From Paenibacillus sp. GM2 (lineage in GTDB: Bacteria > Bacillota > Bacilli > Paenibacillales > Paenibacillaceae), in NCBI RefSeq assembly GCF_900069005.2, contig NZ_LN831279.1, positions 1,787,748-1,839,487 on the forward strand: a stretch of 51,740 nucleotides of DNA, in the 5' to 3' direction. This document shows, piece by piece, positions 32,862-41,898 of this stretch (positions are counted from its first letter, which is position 1; each line of letters starts with the position of its first letter). The notes beneath the pieces are model-generated. The model was given only the letters and a program-made list of their open reading frames with translations. It searched no databases and was not told where the DNA came from. A program made the translations under genes and the position numbers.

Positions 32862-33569
32862 TTGAAGAAAATACTTGTCATTGACGATGAAGTCGCAATC
32901 AGAGATTTAATTGAGCTCGTACTGAGAAGAGAAAACTACGTCGTTCAAACGGCTGAAAACGGTAAAATAGCCCTGCAGCTGCTGAATGCTTTTCAACCGG
33001 ACCTGGTGGTGCTTGACTTGATGCTGCCTGACTGCTCCGGATATGACTTATGCAAGGAAATCACCGGGAAACGTGCCGTTCCTGTGATCATGCTCTCTGC
33101 CAAAAATGAGGTAATCGACAAGGTGTTGGGACTAGAGCTAGGGGCGGAGGATTACATGACCAAACCCTTTGACAATCGTGAATTGCTCGCTCGAATCAAG
33201 GTGATTCTGAGAAGAAACGAGAGCAAGGAGGAATCAAGTGAAGGAACAGAAGTGAAATCTACACGCATCATTCATGAAGAGCTGACATTTGATCTGGAAA
33301 GCCGAAGGGTGCTGAAAAACGGTGTACCCGTGTCTTTAACGGCCAAAGAGTTCAAAATTCTGGAAACGTTACTCAAAAGGCCAGACAAAATCTTTACCCG
33401 GGATGAGCTGCTGCAGATCGGATGGGGATATGACTTCATAGGAGACAGTCGCAGTGTGGATATGACCGTCATGCGATTACGGAAGAAGCTGGAGGATAAC
33501 GCGGACGAACCAAAGTATGTTAGGACGATCTATGGATTTGGCTATCAACTTGGAGGTGGCGAGGCCTGA
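32862..33569 (+). CDS. OmpR/PhoB-family response regulator
   Basis: This 235-residue protein has a receiver with D8-D9, phospho-acceptor D52 (VVLDLMLPDCSG) and K101 (TKPFDN), then a winged helix (about 135-233, with DSRSVDMTVMRLRKKL and IYGFGYQL). The start is TTG at 32862 with AAGGGGTG about seven bases upstream. Its stop overlaps the likely CTG start of the kinase gene. With the kinase and the following lipoprotein gene it forms a compact signalling unit. Confidence 0.92.
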   Translation: MKKILVIDDEVAIRDLIELVLRRENYVVQTAENGKIALQLLNAFQPDLVVLDLMLPDCSGYDLCKEITGKRAVPVIMLSAKNEVIDKVLGLELGAEDYMTKPFDNRELLARIKVILRRNESKEESSEGTEVKSTRIIHEELTFDLESRRVLKNGVPVSLTAKEFKILETLLKRPDKIFTRDELLQIGWGYDFIGDSRSVDMTVMRLRKKLEDNADEPKYVRTIYGFGYQLGGGEA

Positions 33570-34993
33570 AGTATGCAACCCGGTTACTGCTGAATTATTT
33601 GTTTTTCTCCGTACTGTCCTTTGGCATCATCATTTTTGCGGTGAATAAAGCCATCGATTACTACAGCTTCATTACCATTGAAAAACAGATGATGGAGAAG
33701 GCGGATCTGTCCGAATTGTCCTTCCGTGAGGTGTTGGCACAGCATAGATCATCAACAGGAGAGCATCAGACAAAAGAAATCGTCAGACTTGCTCTGGAAA
33801 AGCTGAAAGCTTCAGGCAAGGAAGTACGTATCTATGATAGCTCCAAGCAGTTGCTGGGCTTGGCTGTGGATGGCATCATCATTAATGATGGCAAACCTCA
33901 TATTTTTGAAAAGAATATTGAGAAAGCCCTGAGCGGCAGTTATGCCTACACCGTAACGGAAGATCATCTGCTTTACTTTGCCACTCCCATTCAGGATCAA
34001 TACTACCGAAACGCTTATGTGTATGAGTTCGTGGAGGACATTTCTTACTTTTATGCGATTATGGATCAAATCCGTTATATCCTGTTTGCGGGTGCAGGCG
34101 GATTTATTGTACTGATTACGTTATCCAGTCTGTGGATCGCCCGCAACACAACCAAGCCGATTAAGCTGTTGCTTGGCGCTGCGCAAAGTTTCTCCAGACA
34201 GGAGTTTCGGAGAGTTCATCTAAACCGGAAGGATGAGCTGGGCATGCTGGCAGACGGACTGGATTCCATGGGACGGCAGCTTCATGATTACATTCAGTAC
34301 CAGAAACAATTTGTCTCCAACGTATCTCACGAGTTAAAAACACCCTTGGCAGCAATTCGTGGTTTCTCTCAATACTTGTATGAAGGGGAGAACGAGAACA
34401 AGGAGTTGCAAAAAATCTATGCTCATCTGCTGCAGGAATCGGATCGGCTGACGCGCTTGATTAATGAACTGTTGTTGCTATCCCGATTCGACAAGGCTGG
34501 ATCTAACGAACTGGAAGTCGAGAAGACGGAAATGAACGAACTAATTCAGCAAGTCGCAAGGAGTATGGGTGCCAAGGCCAAAGATAAAGGAATCGAGATT
34601 AAGTTCAGTAAGGCGGAAGTGGAACCGGAGGATAAGCTGCTGACGAGAGTCCGCGCCAACGTGAATCCAATGCTGATGTCCCATGCGATCGCCAACCTTG
34701 TGGACAATGCCATCAAATATTCAGGCAGTCCATCGCTAATCGAATTGAAGTTGGAACATACGCCAAGCGAGGTAGTTATACGGATATGTGATCAAGGTAT
34801 CGGTATCGCGGGCGATGAGCTGGAGAGAGTGCAGGAACGCTTTTATCGGGCAAAAAATGCAAGCACAGCGAACGGTTCAGGTCTTGGACTTTCTATTTGC
34901 AAAGAGATTGTAGAACGGTTTAATGGATATATCGACATGGAAAGTCAAATCGGGGAAGGAACGACCGTTACGATTGTGTTACCCCGTGCGTAA
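33566..34993 (+). CDS. Sensor histidine kinase, probable CTG start
   Basis: The frame is open back to the end of the response regulator. Starting at CTG (33566-33568) gives a 475-residue protein whose first residues read KYATRLLLNYLFFSVLSFG, a normal kinase N-terminus with a positive residue before the first helix. GGAGGTGG lies about eight bases upstream. The later TTG at 33599 would cut into that helix and has no ribosome binding site. A sensor loop (about 35-165) is followed by a second helix, HAMP, the H-box VSNVSHELKTPLAAIRGF (H255) and the ATPase domain (NLVDNAIKY, DQGIGI, GSGLGLSICKEI). Confidence 0.88.
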   Translation: MKYATRLLLNYLFFSVLSFGIIIFAVNKAIDYYSFITIEKQMMEKADLSELSFREVLAQHRSSTGEHQTKEIVRLALEKLKASGKEVRIYDSSKQLLGLAVDGIIINDGKPHIFEKNIEKALSGSYAYTVTEDHLLYFATPIQDQYYRNAYVYEFVEDISYFYAIMDQIRYILFAGAGGFIVLITLSSLWIARNTTKPIKLLLGAAQSFSRQEFRRVHLNRKDELGMLADGLDSMGRQLHDYIQYQKQFVSNVSHELKTPLAAIRGFSQYLYEGENENKELQKIYAHLLQESDRLTRLINELLLLSRFDKAGSNELEVEKTEMNELIQQVARSMGAKAKDKGIEIKFSKAEVEPEDKLLTRVRANVNPMLMSHAIANLVDNAIKYSGSPSLIELKLEHTPSEVVIRICDQGIGIAGDELERVQERFYRAKNASTANGSGLGLSICKEIVERFNGYIDMESQIGEGTTVTIVLPRA

Positions 34994-35111
34994 ACCAGGC
35001 GCGCAAATAGTTGACGTTACAAGATTGGTACAATTCTGTTATGAGACTAACAAACGCTTTTTTTATAATCACTCTATAAGAAGAAATCACACGTTTTATG
35101 GAGGGATCATG

Positions 35112-35828
35112 ATGAAATTAATAAACAAAGCTACAGCTGTTATCCTGCTGAGCATTTTACTAACGATAGCACTGACGGGCTGTCAGTCCAATGGTGCCAA
35201 GTCGCCAGAAGCGGCGCAGAACTCGGCTGAAAAATACACGTCGAACGAACCGGGCAAAGGCGAAGGAGCATCAAATTCTACTTCGCCTGCTTCAGAAAAC
35301 TCGGAAGGACAGAGTGCTGAAGCTATTAAGGAAGGTTCGATAGAGAAGGAAGGCAATGTGGTGCTGAAGGAGCTTGCTTTTGTCTATAATGAGCACACCA
35401 TTGCGATTTCGGATACAGCGAATGAAGAACAGATGGAACAGATGCTGGGCAAACCGGATACCTTGAAATCTCATACGTATAGTGCCGACGATGGTACAAA
35501 CATGGATATGTTAATCGGTTTTACAGAAAAGGTTTATACGTATCCTGGTCTGGAGATTAAAACAATCAGCATACCGGAAGGTAAACAAGACTCCATCTTT
35601 CATATTGAAATTACAGATCCTAAGTACGCGACAGCGCGAAACATTAAAGCAGGAGATAGCCTTGATACACTCAAAACGGCCTACCCTGAGGGGAAACTGC
35701 TTGGTGATGGAGCCCCTAATGAGGAGGATGACTTCCGTTACGAGCCATCCAATTATGTGGATGTGATGTCGTTTCATATCAACGATGCCAAGGTGGAGAG
35801 CATTCAGATCTACAGCCTTCTGGACTAA
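35112..35828 (+). CDS. Secreted lipoprotein of unknown function
   Basis: This 238-residue protein has a signal peptide and lipobox LTGC (Cys at about 23), a low-complexity Ser/Glu/Asn linker to about 65, and then a folded domain with no family I recognise. Two segments (MEQMLGKPDTLKSH and DSLDTLKTAYPEGKLLG) resemble the SmpA/OmlA-like pattern of small outer-surface domains, but this is weak. The start is one of two adjacent ATGs (35109/35112), the second giving better spacing to GGAGGG. It lies 119 bp after the kinase gene and may be a target or sensor accessory of that system. Confidence 0.75.
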   Translation: MKLINKATAVILLSILLTIALTGCQSNGAKSPEAAQNSAEKYTSNEPGKGEGASNSTSPASENSEGQSAEAIKEGSIEKEGNVVLKELAFVYNEHTIAISDTANEEQMEQMLGKPDTLKSHTYSADDGTNMDMLIGFTEKVYTYPGLEIKTISIPEGKQDSIFHIEITDPKYATARNIKAGDSLDTLKTAYPEGKLLGDGAPNEEDDFRYEPSNYVDVMSFHINDAKVESIQIYSLLD

Positions 35829-35882
35829 TATTTACGAATCGATGTTGGTCGGAGGACAAGAGCATACGCTTAAGTTTAAGGG

Positions 35883-35906
35883 GTCGCGGAAATCGCGACT
35901 TTTTTG
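35883..35906 (+). terminator. Terminator after the lipoprotein gene
   Basis: GTCGCG and CGCGAC flank a GAAAT loop and are followed by six T. The sequence around it, including the upstream CGCTTAAG, resembles the terminator at 13076. Confidence 0.82.
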
Positions 35907-36287
35907 TTTTAACAAGTTCCTGACCCGAGCTGAGGACAAAGAATTGCAGGGAATTAAATTTACACGGGTTTATTTTAGATATATTCACAAAACTCGTATT
36001 TTGTACATATGTCTATAAATCCGTTTGAACCACGTTGTTACTACATTCTTCTCTACAGTGTGAAAACCAAAATGTGATAAATACCTTGCATAGTTGTCCT
36101 TTACGGCAATCGGTACAAGTTCTTGTCCTTGTCTCGGGACAGAACTTGTACCGATAAAATAAAAAGCTACTAAAATAGCGGTTTTCAATGGGACCATGTT
36201 GTTTTCCCTCGGCATAAATTGTCATGGCCCTTCTGTTCCTCTTTGGTTTTTTTTGAGTATTCTATACCAATATGTACTGAGCCAACG
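35907..36287. other. Intergenic stretch with a long hairpin
   Basis: The main feature is a 15-bp perfect inverted repeat, ATCGGTACAAGTTCT (36109-36123) with its complement (36141-36155). After a one-base bulge it is extended by GTCC with GGAC, giving a stem of about 19 bp. No T run follows on either strand. Short open frames here cross the hairpin and have no start signals. The hairpin could be a transcript-stability structure or the remnant of a small mobile element. Confidence 0.5.
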
Positions 36288-36869
36288 TTATGCCTGAGAT
36301 AACATCCCTTTTACAAACAATGGGACACTGTGCTTGTAGAACTCTTCCTCGGTGACGAGATGGGACTGATAATCCCGGTGAATCAGCTCGCTCATCTGAA
36401 ATCCATAGCACATCGAGAGAAAAGACATAGCGGAAAGACGCTCATCTTGTATGGCTATGACTTTTTTCTTCTGCAGTCGTTCAAAATATTCAACCAGCAA
36501 GGAGTGCAGCTTTACCGGCGGATCAGCCAGCACTCTGTCCAATTCGGGAAGCATTCCTTTGTCGCGGATCCCAATTAAAATGATGTCCGCATTTTTATGG
36601 AAAAACAAACGGTACTGCTGGCTTATATTGAAAAGATCGATTTCCGGATTATCGGTCGCATCCTCTCTTAACAGCTTCTCAAATTGCGGGATATCCGAAT
36701 GTCTTTCAATGATAGCTTCCAATATGCCTTGCTTGCTTCCAAATTGCCGGAAAATCGTAGATTCATTGACTTTGGCTTCCGTTGCAATGGTTTTGGTACT
36801 AACGCCCCGATAGCCCTTCGTTTTGATGAGCCGTGTCGCGGCTTCAATGATTCTGTCTGAAGTTTGCAT
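36288..36869 (-). CDS. TetR-family transcriptional regulator
   Basis: This 193-residue protein has an N-terminal helix-turn-helix of TetR type (DRIIEAATRLIKTKGYRGVSTKTIATEAKVNESTIFRQFGSKQGIL, about 4-50) and a helical ligand domain. A ribosome binding site AAAGGAG precedes the ATG. The adjacent FAH-family pseudogene and the MBL hydrolase on the opposite strand might be former or present targets, but no clear operator was identified. Confidence 0.9.
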   Translation of the reverse strand: MQTSDRIIEAATRLIKTKGYRGVSTKTIATEAKVNESTIFRQFGSKQGILEAIIERHSDIPQFEKLLREDATDNPEIDLFNISQQYRLFFHKNADIILIGIRDKGMLPELDRVLADPPVKLHSLLVEYFERLQKKKVIAIQDERLSAMSFLSMCYGFQMSELIHRDYQSHLVTEEEFYKHSVPLFVKGMLSQA

Positions 36870-36963
36870 TGTACTTCTCCTTTTGCAAATGTTAAACCTA
36901 TTCTACTACAAGTTTTGCATACGCACATCAAGGCCAGGGTTCATCATTTACATAAACCTTTAT

Positions 36964-37387
36964 TTAGAGTAAATCGCTTCTTAGTTCCCTGCGGCTTGGT
37001 TCCGTAATCTTGACATGATCAGACACCAATTGTGTGAGTGTGCCTAATTTATCAAATGTAATCTGGATTCGGTCAGAGGGCAACAGCCATTGCTCGATCT
37101 CGATTGCACAGCAATCCGGTATCGTTCCCGTTCCTATCATCGTACCTGGGAGGCGCGTGGAAACTTTGAGAACCTCCTCCATCACTTTTGCAGGATGTGC
37201 AGAATACTCGAATGTGCTCCCCTTCCAGTGCAATCTCTCCCCGATGCGTACATCCACTTCCAATGCCAGCGGGTTGTCGATTTCATCCGGGGGTAATCAG
37301 AAATGGTCCAGTTCCCCAATTTCTCGTTAATTACGAGCCAAACAAAGATTCCAGGGATGTATTGGTTTTAAAAGTTACTAGCTTCAT
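36964..37387 (-). pseudogene. Deleted and frameshifted fumarylacetoacetate hydrolase-family gene
   Basis: On the minus strand the gene starts MKLVTFKTNTSLESLFGS at 37387 and stops at once. The reading resumes with NWGTGPFLITPDEIDNPLALEVDV after one extra C near 37290, and continues through STRLPGTMIGTGTIPDCCAIEIEQWLLPSD to a stop at 36964. This matches the start and the C-terminal third of FAH-family hydrolases (typical GPFLVT...GDVIGTGT...GLE...LKPGD). The catalytic middle part is missing. It is a clear decay product of a catabolic enzyme. Confidence 0.8.
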
Positions 37388-37549
37388 ATCAGCGCCTCTA
37401 TGCATGTAGTGTGATGTTGTTCTGCTACTATCATATAGCATTGAATGGATGCATGCAAGTGCTTGCTTGCATTTTTGTTTTCCATTCTCTATAATAAGCC
37501 TTAGTCAGCATGCCTTATCCCTAAAACATATACTCAAAGGAGAATTTTC

Positions 37550-38572
37550 ATGAAGTATGGACGTATTATTCAAAAACCTCGCGTTAAATTTTTTGAAGTC
37601 GCAGATGGCGTCTTTGCCGGTATTTCGCCGTATCGAGGCATCAGTTGGGCCAATGCCGGGTTCATCAACAAGGGTGAAGGGCTGGTGTATGACACGTTCT
37701 TCGATTTGTTCCATGCGCGGGAAATGCGGGAAGCTTTTAAGGAAGTAAGCAACGGCGGCTCTCCCGCATATGTGGTGAACTCGCACTATAATAGCGACCA
37801 TGCCTGGGGAAATAAAGTGTTTGAAGATGCTTGCATTATTATGCATAAAGAAGCGTCCAGAGAACGTCTCACCGAAAATATCGCCTGGATGGACAGCGTC
37901 ATCAGAAGAGGAAAGTATTCTCCGGAATCGACCTCGGGCGAGCGGTTTTTTGCAGCGGAATTTGAAGGATTCGACCTGGAAGGTGTAGAATGGGTACTCC
38001 CGAATATTGAGATACAGGACGATATCAACATCCGTCTTGGCGATACGGAAGTAATGGTATACAACGTAGCTCCGGCCCACTCCGACAGTGACTTACTACT
38101 TTGGATGCCAAAAGAAAAGGTGCTGTTCGCCGGTGACGTCGTGTTTAACGGTTGTACAGCATACAGCGAAGAAGGAACCCTGAATTGGGTTAAAGTGCTT
38201 GATCGCATTATTGATGAAATTAAACCTGAAATCGTTGTTCCAGGACATGGCGCCATCTGCGGCCTGGACTTTGTGAAAGAGCAAAGAGACTACCTCCTGA
38301 ACCTGATTAGCGAGTTCAACAAGTATTACAATGACGAAATGGATGCTTTGTCCCTGACCAAGAAAATTGATATTTCCCGCTTCCTTCATTGGATTCAGCC
38401 AGAACGCTTGTATGTTACAGTGGACATCCTATTGAAAAGCAAACGAGGGTTACCCCCCCTTCCAATTTGGAACGAGGTGCCTGCTAAGCTGGAAGACATG
38501 AAAGCTTTTTTAGCCGGAAAATATGGAAATCAGATTAAGCCATGGGACCCTATGAGTGTATGGCAAGAATAG
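37550..38572 (+). CDS. MBL-fold metallo-hydrolase
   Basis: This 340-residue protein has a metallo-beta-lactamase fold. Metal-ligand motifs are SHYNSDHAWGN (the HxHxDH motif with Asn at the second His position, seen in some branches), PAHSDSDLLLW and GDVVFNG, then PGHGAIC. A C-terminal helical part (about 260-340) is typical of the larger hydrolases. It has an AAAGGAG ribosome binding site. It stands alone with its own terminator. The substrate (thioester, lactone or other ester) cannot be deduced; the changed metal site may alter metal number. Confidence 0.85.
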   Translation: MKYGRIIQKPRVKFFEVADGVFAGISPYRGISWANAGFINKGEGLVYDTFFDLFHAREMREAFKEVSNGGSPAYVVNSHYNSDHAWGNKVFEDACIIMHKEASRERLTENIAWMDSVIRRGKYSPESTSGERFFAAEFEGFDLEGVEWVLPNIEIQDDINIRLGDTEVMVYNVAPAHSDSDLLLWMPKEKVLFAGDVVFNGCTAYSEEGTLNWVKVLDRIIDEIKPEIVVPGHGAICGLDFVKEQRDYLLNLISEFNKYYNDEMDALSLTKKIDISRFLHWIQPERLYVTVDILLKSKRGLPPLPIWNEVPAKLEDMKAFLAGKYGNQIKPWDPMSVWQE

Positions 38573-38597
38573 TTATTTAAGGCTAGCCTACGAAAAA

Positions 38598-38646
38598 CAA
38601 AAGAACGGCCCTGTCGCAAACGATGCGAACAGTGGCCGTTCTTTTG
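38598..38646 (+). terminator. Terminator after the MBL gene
   Basis: CAAAAGAACGGCC (38598-38610) and GGCCGTTCTTTTG (38634-38646) pair perfectly. The interior pairs further (CTGT with ACAG, CGCA with TGCG). It is usable on both strands because of its A and T ends. Confidence 0.85.
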
Positions 38647-38737
38647 AATGATCCACGGAAATAAAATCGGCGCTTAGAACCATGTTCGCGCATATGTCCA
38701 AATGTAGCATCGAGTCCGTGAAGTTATCTAACACCAG

Positions 38738-39193
38738 TTACAGCCTCGTGAACGTGATGTAATCGACTTGAACTGGCTCTGCGGATTCGATTCGAAGTGC
38801 CCGGTTGATCTGTCCCCGGTGATATTGCCCATGTAAGAGAACCTGCAACAGGATATCCCGAACAGAGGTTCGGAACGGAACCCCGCTCTGGTTCGCATAG
38901 TTGACCATCTCATCCAAGTCGGATTCCTCTAACCCTTCGATATAAACGCGATATTGCTCGGCGTTTTCTACGAACATCGTCCGAATCGCTGTCAGGTCTT
39001 CCGCTTCCTCCCACAACGAATATTGGGAGCTCCCTTTGCCCTGCAATCGGGACAGCCAGACTCGTTCCGCGACCGCAATGTGACGAACCAGTTTCAAAAG
39101 CTGCTTGCTCTTCATCTCACTCTCCTCGAGAGCATCCAGGATGCGTCCGTCCGCCCAATACAGGTGGTCCATCATACACTTGATCGTTTTCAT
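38738..39193 (-). CDS. DinB-family four-helix protein
   Basis: This 151-residue protein is a DinB/YfiT-like four-helix bundle. It has conserved metal-type histidines H10 (DHLYWAD), H38 (RHIAVAERVWLSRL) and the C-terminal LHGQYHRGQIN. The superfamily includes thiol-dependent transferases and many proteins of unknown role; no particular reaction can be given. The ribosome binding site GGGGGAAACGG precedes the ATG. It is separated by 60 bp from the LacI gene on the same strand. Confidence 0.88.
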   Translation of the reverse strand: MKTIKCMMDHLYWADGRILDALEESEMKSKQLLKLVRHIAVAERVWLSRLQGKGSSQYSLWEEAEDLTAIRTMFVENAEQYRVYIEGLEESDLDEMVNYANQSGVPFRTSVRDILLQVLLHGQYHRGQINRALRIESAEPVQVDYITFTRL

Positions 39194-39253
39194 TCCGTTT
39201 CCCCCTCTTCATCTCATTGATAACATCCGGTTGATGGTTTTTACTAAATTCAG

Positions 39254-40204
39254 CTATGTAGTTTGCCGTACAATTATTTGATATGGAATCTCTATCTTGT
39301 CCTTGGATTTGTTAATGGTTAGATCAAAAGCTTGTTCCCCCACTTTTACTAGTTGATGATCAACCGTAGATAAGCTTAGCCCAATGCCGACGGGTTGGTT
39401 TTCCTGACCGATAATCGCCAGATCCTCCGGAATTCTCAGCTGCAGGTTTTTCGCATACCGATAGATGCCTGAAGCAACCTCGTCCCCGTTCGCGTAAATT
39501 GCCGTGGGTCTGGGGTCCAGATGAAGCAGTTGTTGAGCAGCTCTTTCCCCATCCTCCATACTATGGCAGTCCCTGATATGGTATTCCGGCGGCAGATGGC
39601 CAAAGATTTTCCGATATGCTTTTAACGTCAGCTTCGTACTATTGCTCTCTTCTCCTCTTGCCGTTGTAAAAGCAACGAGGGAATGCCCTTTATCCTTTAA
39701 TAATTGAAACGTATTTATGTAAGATTCATATCGATCCATGTAGGCACAGCCAATCTCAGGATGATCGGAAAGCTCGCAAGCCACGATCGTCCCGTATTTT
39801 GTATAGGGCAGGATCACATCCCAGGTATTCGAACGAGAGGTAATGATAATTCCATCAAGCTGTTTATTTTTCAGCATATTTAAGTAGCTTAGCTCTTTTT
39901 CCGGATCGTACTTGGTAGGCAAAATCACCACGGTATAATCAAGCTCAACCGATCGATTAAGCACGCCATGAAGCAATTGATCAAATGCCTGATTGTTATT
40001 GTACGGCATGATTACACCGATGCTTCTCGTTTCATTACGAATTAAATCAACAGCTAATCGGTTTGGAGTATAGTCCAATTCATCAATCACACGTTGTACA
40101 GCTGCCCGCTTCAAATCCGACACATAGGGATGCTGATTCAATACCCTGGAAACCGTTGACACGGATACGCCGGCACGCTTTGCGATTTCCTTAATGTTTG
40201 CCAT
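39254..40204 (-). CDS. LacI-family transcriptional regulator
   Basis: This 316-residue protein has the LacI helix-turn-helix ANIKEIAKRAGVSVSTVSRVLN (2-23) and a periplasmic-binding-like sensor (about 60-316, with SIGVIMPYNNNQAFDQLLHG). The start at 40204 is fixed by the conserved N-terminus and by GAGGAG about ten bases upstream; an upstream in-frame extension of 41 residues is hydrophobic and unsupported. LacI proteins repress sugar genes until an inducer binds. No sugar operon adjoins it, so its targets lie elsewhere or it is a leftover. Confidence 0.92.
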   Translation of the reverse strand: MANIKEIAKRAGVSVSTVSRVLNQHPYVSDLKRAAVQRVIDELDYTPNRLAVDLIRNETRSIGVIMPYNNNQAFDQLLHGVLNRSVELDYTVVILPTKYDPEKELSYLNMLKNKQLDGIIITSRSNTWDVILPYTKYGTIVACELSDHPEIGCAYMDRYESYINTFQLLKDKGHSLVAFTTARGEESNSTKLTLKAYRKIFGHLPPEYHIRDCHSMEDGERAAQQLLHLDPRPTAIYANGDEVASGIYRYAKNLQLRIPEDLAIIGQENQPVGIGLSLSTVDHQLVKVGEQAFDLTINKSKDKIEIPYQIIVRQTT

Positions 40205-40356
40205 CGTCACCTTCTCCTCTTTCTTACTTCTACCATACTCTAGCCAATGGACCCGTGCCAGGCAAATTAATATGCCGAAAGCGAAAAAAACACTGTACCA
40301 ACTCACGCGAATAACCGTAAAAATCATATATCAAATTGCAGTTAGTCCCCCGACCA

Positions 40357-40974
40357 TCAGTCACATTCCACTTGCTCCTTCTCCCTACTTAGACGAAAAG
40401 CCATTCTGATTTGGGATTCCGTATTCCTCTCAATAGACAGCTCCTCAGGCAAATCATTTTCACTAAAGAATTTAACTTCACTGGTTTCAGCCCCTATCGC
40501 AGCTTGCCCCCCAATAATTTCACACTGTATAAAGAGCTTATACACATGATAAGGTGAAGGAGGATGCGGATGAAACTTTTTATCATGTACTGCTAACAAT
40601 CTGATAGCCCTCACCTCAAACCCTGACTCCTCTTTCGCTTCCTTAACCGCTACTTCTGTAGGAGATAGACCAATATCAGCCCAACCGCCAGGCAAAGCCC
40701 ATCTCCCGTCCATTTTTCCCCTAACCATAAGGATATGATCATCTTTAATAATTACCGCTCTAATATCAACCTTAGGTGTAGCATAGCCCGTTTCATTGGC
40801 AAAAAGTTCTTCGATTAATTTCATTTCTGTACCTGTATGCCCTGACATAATTTCTACACTCATGTCTCGTATCTGCTGAAATCTTTCCAGGTCATATGAG
40901 TCCTTAGAGTAGGTTAACCCCGCCTGTGCTATAGACTGCAGTTGTTTTGCCCATGCAAGCCACTTATCTTCCAA
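40357..40974 (-). CDS. NUDIX hydrolase with N-terminal helical domain
   Basis: This 205-residue protein has an N-terminal helical domain (about 1-60) of the type found before some ADP-ribose-type Nudix enzymes. The Nudix domain (about 67-195) has the box GGWADIGLSPTEVAVKEAKEESGF. The final KEAKEESGF keeps the metal-binding glutamates; the first box glutamate is replaced by Leu and Arg by Lys, a substitution I recall from this subfamily. It should hydrolyse a nucleoside diphosphate linked to another group in the cytosol; the substrate is not known. Confidence 0.88.
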   Translation of the reverse strand: MEDKWLAWAKQLQSIAQAGLTYSKDSYDLERFQQIRDMSVEIMSGHTGTEMKLIEELFANETGYATPKVDIRAVIIKDDHILMVRGKMDGRWALPGGWADIGLSPTEVAVKEAKEESGFEVRAIRLLAVHDKKFHPHPPSPYHVYKLFIQCEIIGGQAAIGAETSEVKFFSENDLPEELSIERNTESQIRMAFRLSREKEQVECD

Positions 40975-41098
40975 GCTTATCCCCCCTTGATATAACCTTC
41001 GAAATCATTAACAGGCGAATCGCCGCCCTCTCCTCGTTTTTAGCGTCGCTTTAGCCGGGCATCCGATATATTCACTCTCTTGCTATCGTTTAATACCA

Positions 41099-41725
41099 TT
41101 ATCGGGATTTTAGAAGGGAAAGAAGATCTTTGGGATGCTCCAGCTTATACTTGGCAGGTATAAGATCAGGTTGTTTACAGCCCCACAATGCTAATCCAAA
41201 ATCGACCCCCGCATCTCTGGCACATTCATAGTCATAGATCGTGTCTCCGATGTATAAGGATGTTTTTCCCTGGGCACCGGTAATTTCAAGGAATTTCAAT
41301 AAAGGCTCGGGATGAGGCTTATGTTGCCTCGTATCATCAGCACATACAGTGTAAGGCAGGTCGCCAACAAGACCAAAAGGAACAAAGTCATCCATAAATT
41401 CTTGGTTCGTCTTTGAGGTGACTATCCCTGTAAGTATCGACTGCTTCTTTAGCTCAAACAGCAGTTCCTGAATTCCCTCATATACATGAACAGTATGCCG
41501 GTAATCCCTCATAAGATCGTTCCAGCATTTATTCGCATCATCAATGTCTTCGATACCGAGCTGGCGCAGGGATACAGCCCCCGGGATTCCAAGCACAAAA
41601 GCTAGATCTTGTTGGCTCATTTTCCGACTATAATTATTCAACAGCAGCTTCTGCAAGGATTTCAACACCGCTTCTTCTGTGTTAATCAATGTTCCATCAA
41701 TGTCAAAAATAACGGTAGTATACAT
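41099..41725 (-). CDS. HAD-superfamily phosphatase (phosphoglycolate phosphatase-like)
   Basis: This 208-residue protein has HAD motif I FDIDGTLINTEEA (nucleophile Asp about 8), an alpha-helical cap (about 15-85), motif II GIVTSKT, motif III lysine in QHKPHPEPLL and motif IV IGDTIYDYECARDAG. It resembles Gph/PpaX-type phosphatases. The start at 41725 has GGAGG nine bases upstream; the in-frame TTG at 41734 touches that site and is rejected. No neighbour indicates its substrate. Confidence 0.88.
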   Translation of the reverse strand: MYTTVIFDIDGTLINTEEAVLKSLQKLLLNNYSRKMSQQDLAFVLGIPGAVSLRQLGIEDIDDANKCWNDLMRDYRHTVHVYEGIQELLFELKKQSILTGIVTSKTNQEFMDDFVPFGLVGDLPYTVCADDTRQHKPHPEPLLKFLEITGAQGKTSLYIGDTIYDYECARDAGVDFGLALWGCKQPDLIPAKYKLEHPKDLLSLLKSR

Positions 41726-41848
41726 GAATCCCAACCTCCATCCGCATGATCAAGAGAACCTTCCCTTTGATGATAAAGTATGAAATCCATTTCAGGTCAA
41801 TCTCAGTGATACTTTATACACAATAGCTATATCAAATACTAATAAGGA

Positions 41849-41880
41849 CAAAAAAAGGGGCTGTCTTATAGCCCCTTCTG
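41849..41880 (-). terminator. Terminator of the acetyltransferase gene
   Basis: Read on the minus strand, AGGGGCT and AGCCCCT (41856-41862 and 41870-41876) form the stem and TTTTTT (41851-41856) follows. Confidence 0.82.
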
Positions 41881-41898
41881 AACAATGAATATGTTAGG

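Noticed and set aside
35985..36225. Two overlapping minus-strand frames of 70-76 codons
   Set aside because: They cross the long hairpin, lack start signals and show no protein-like pattern.
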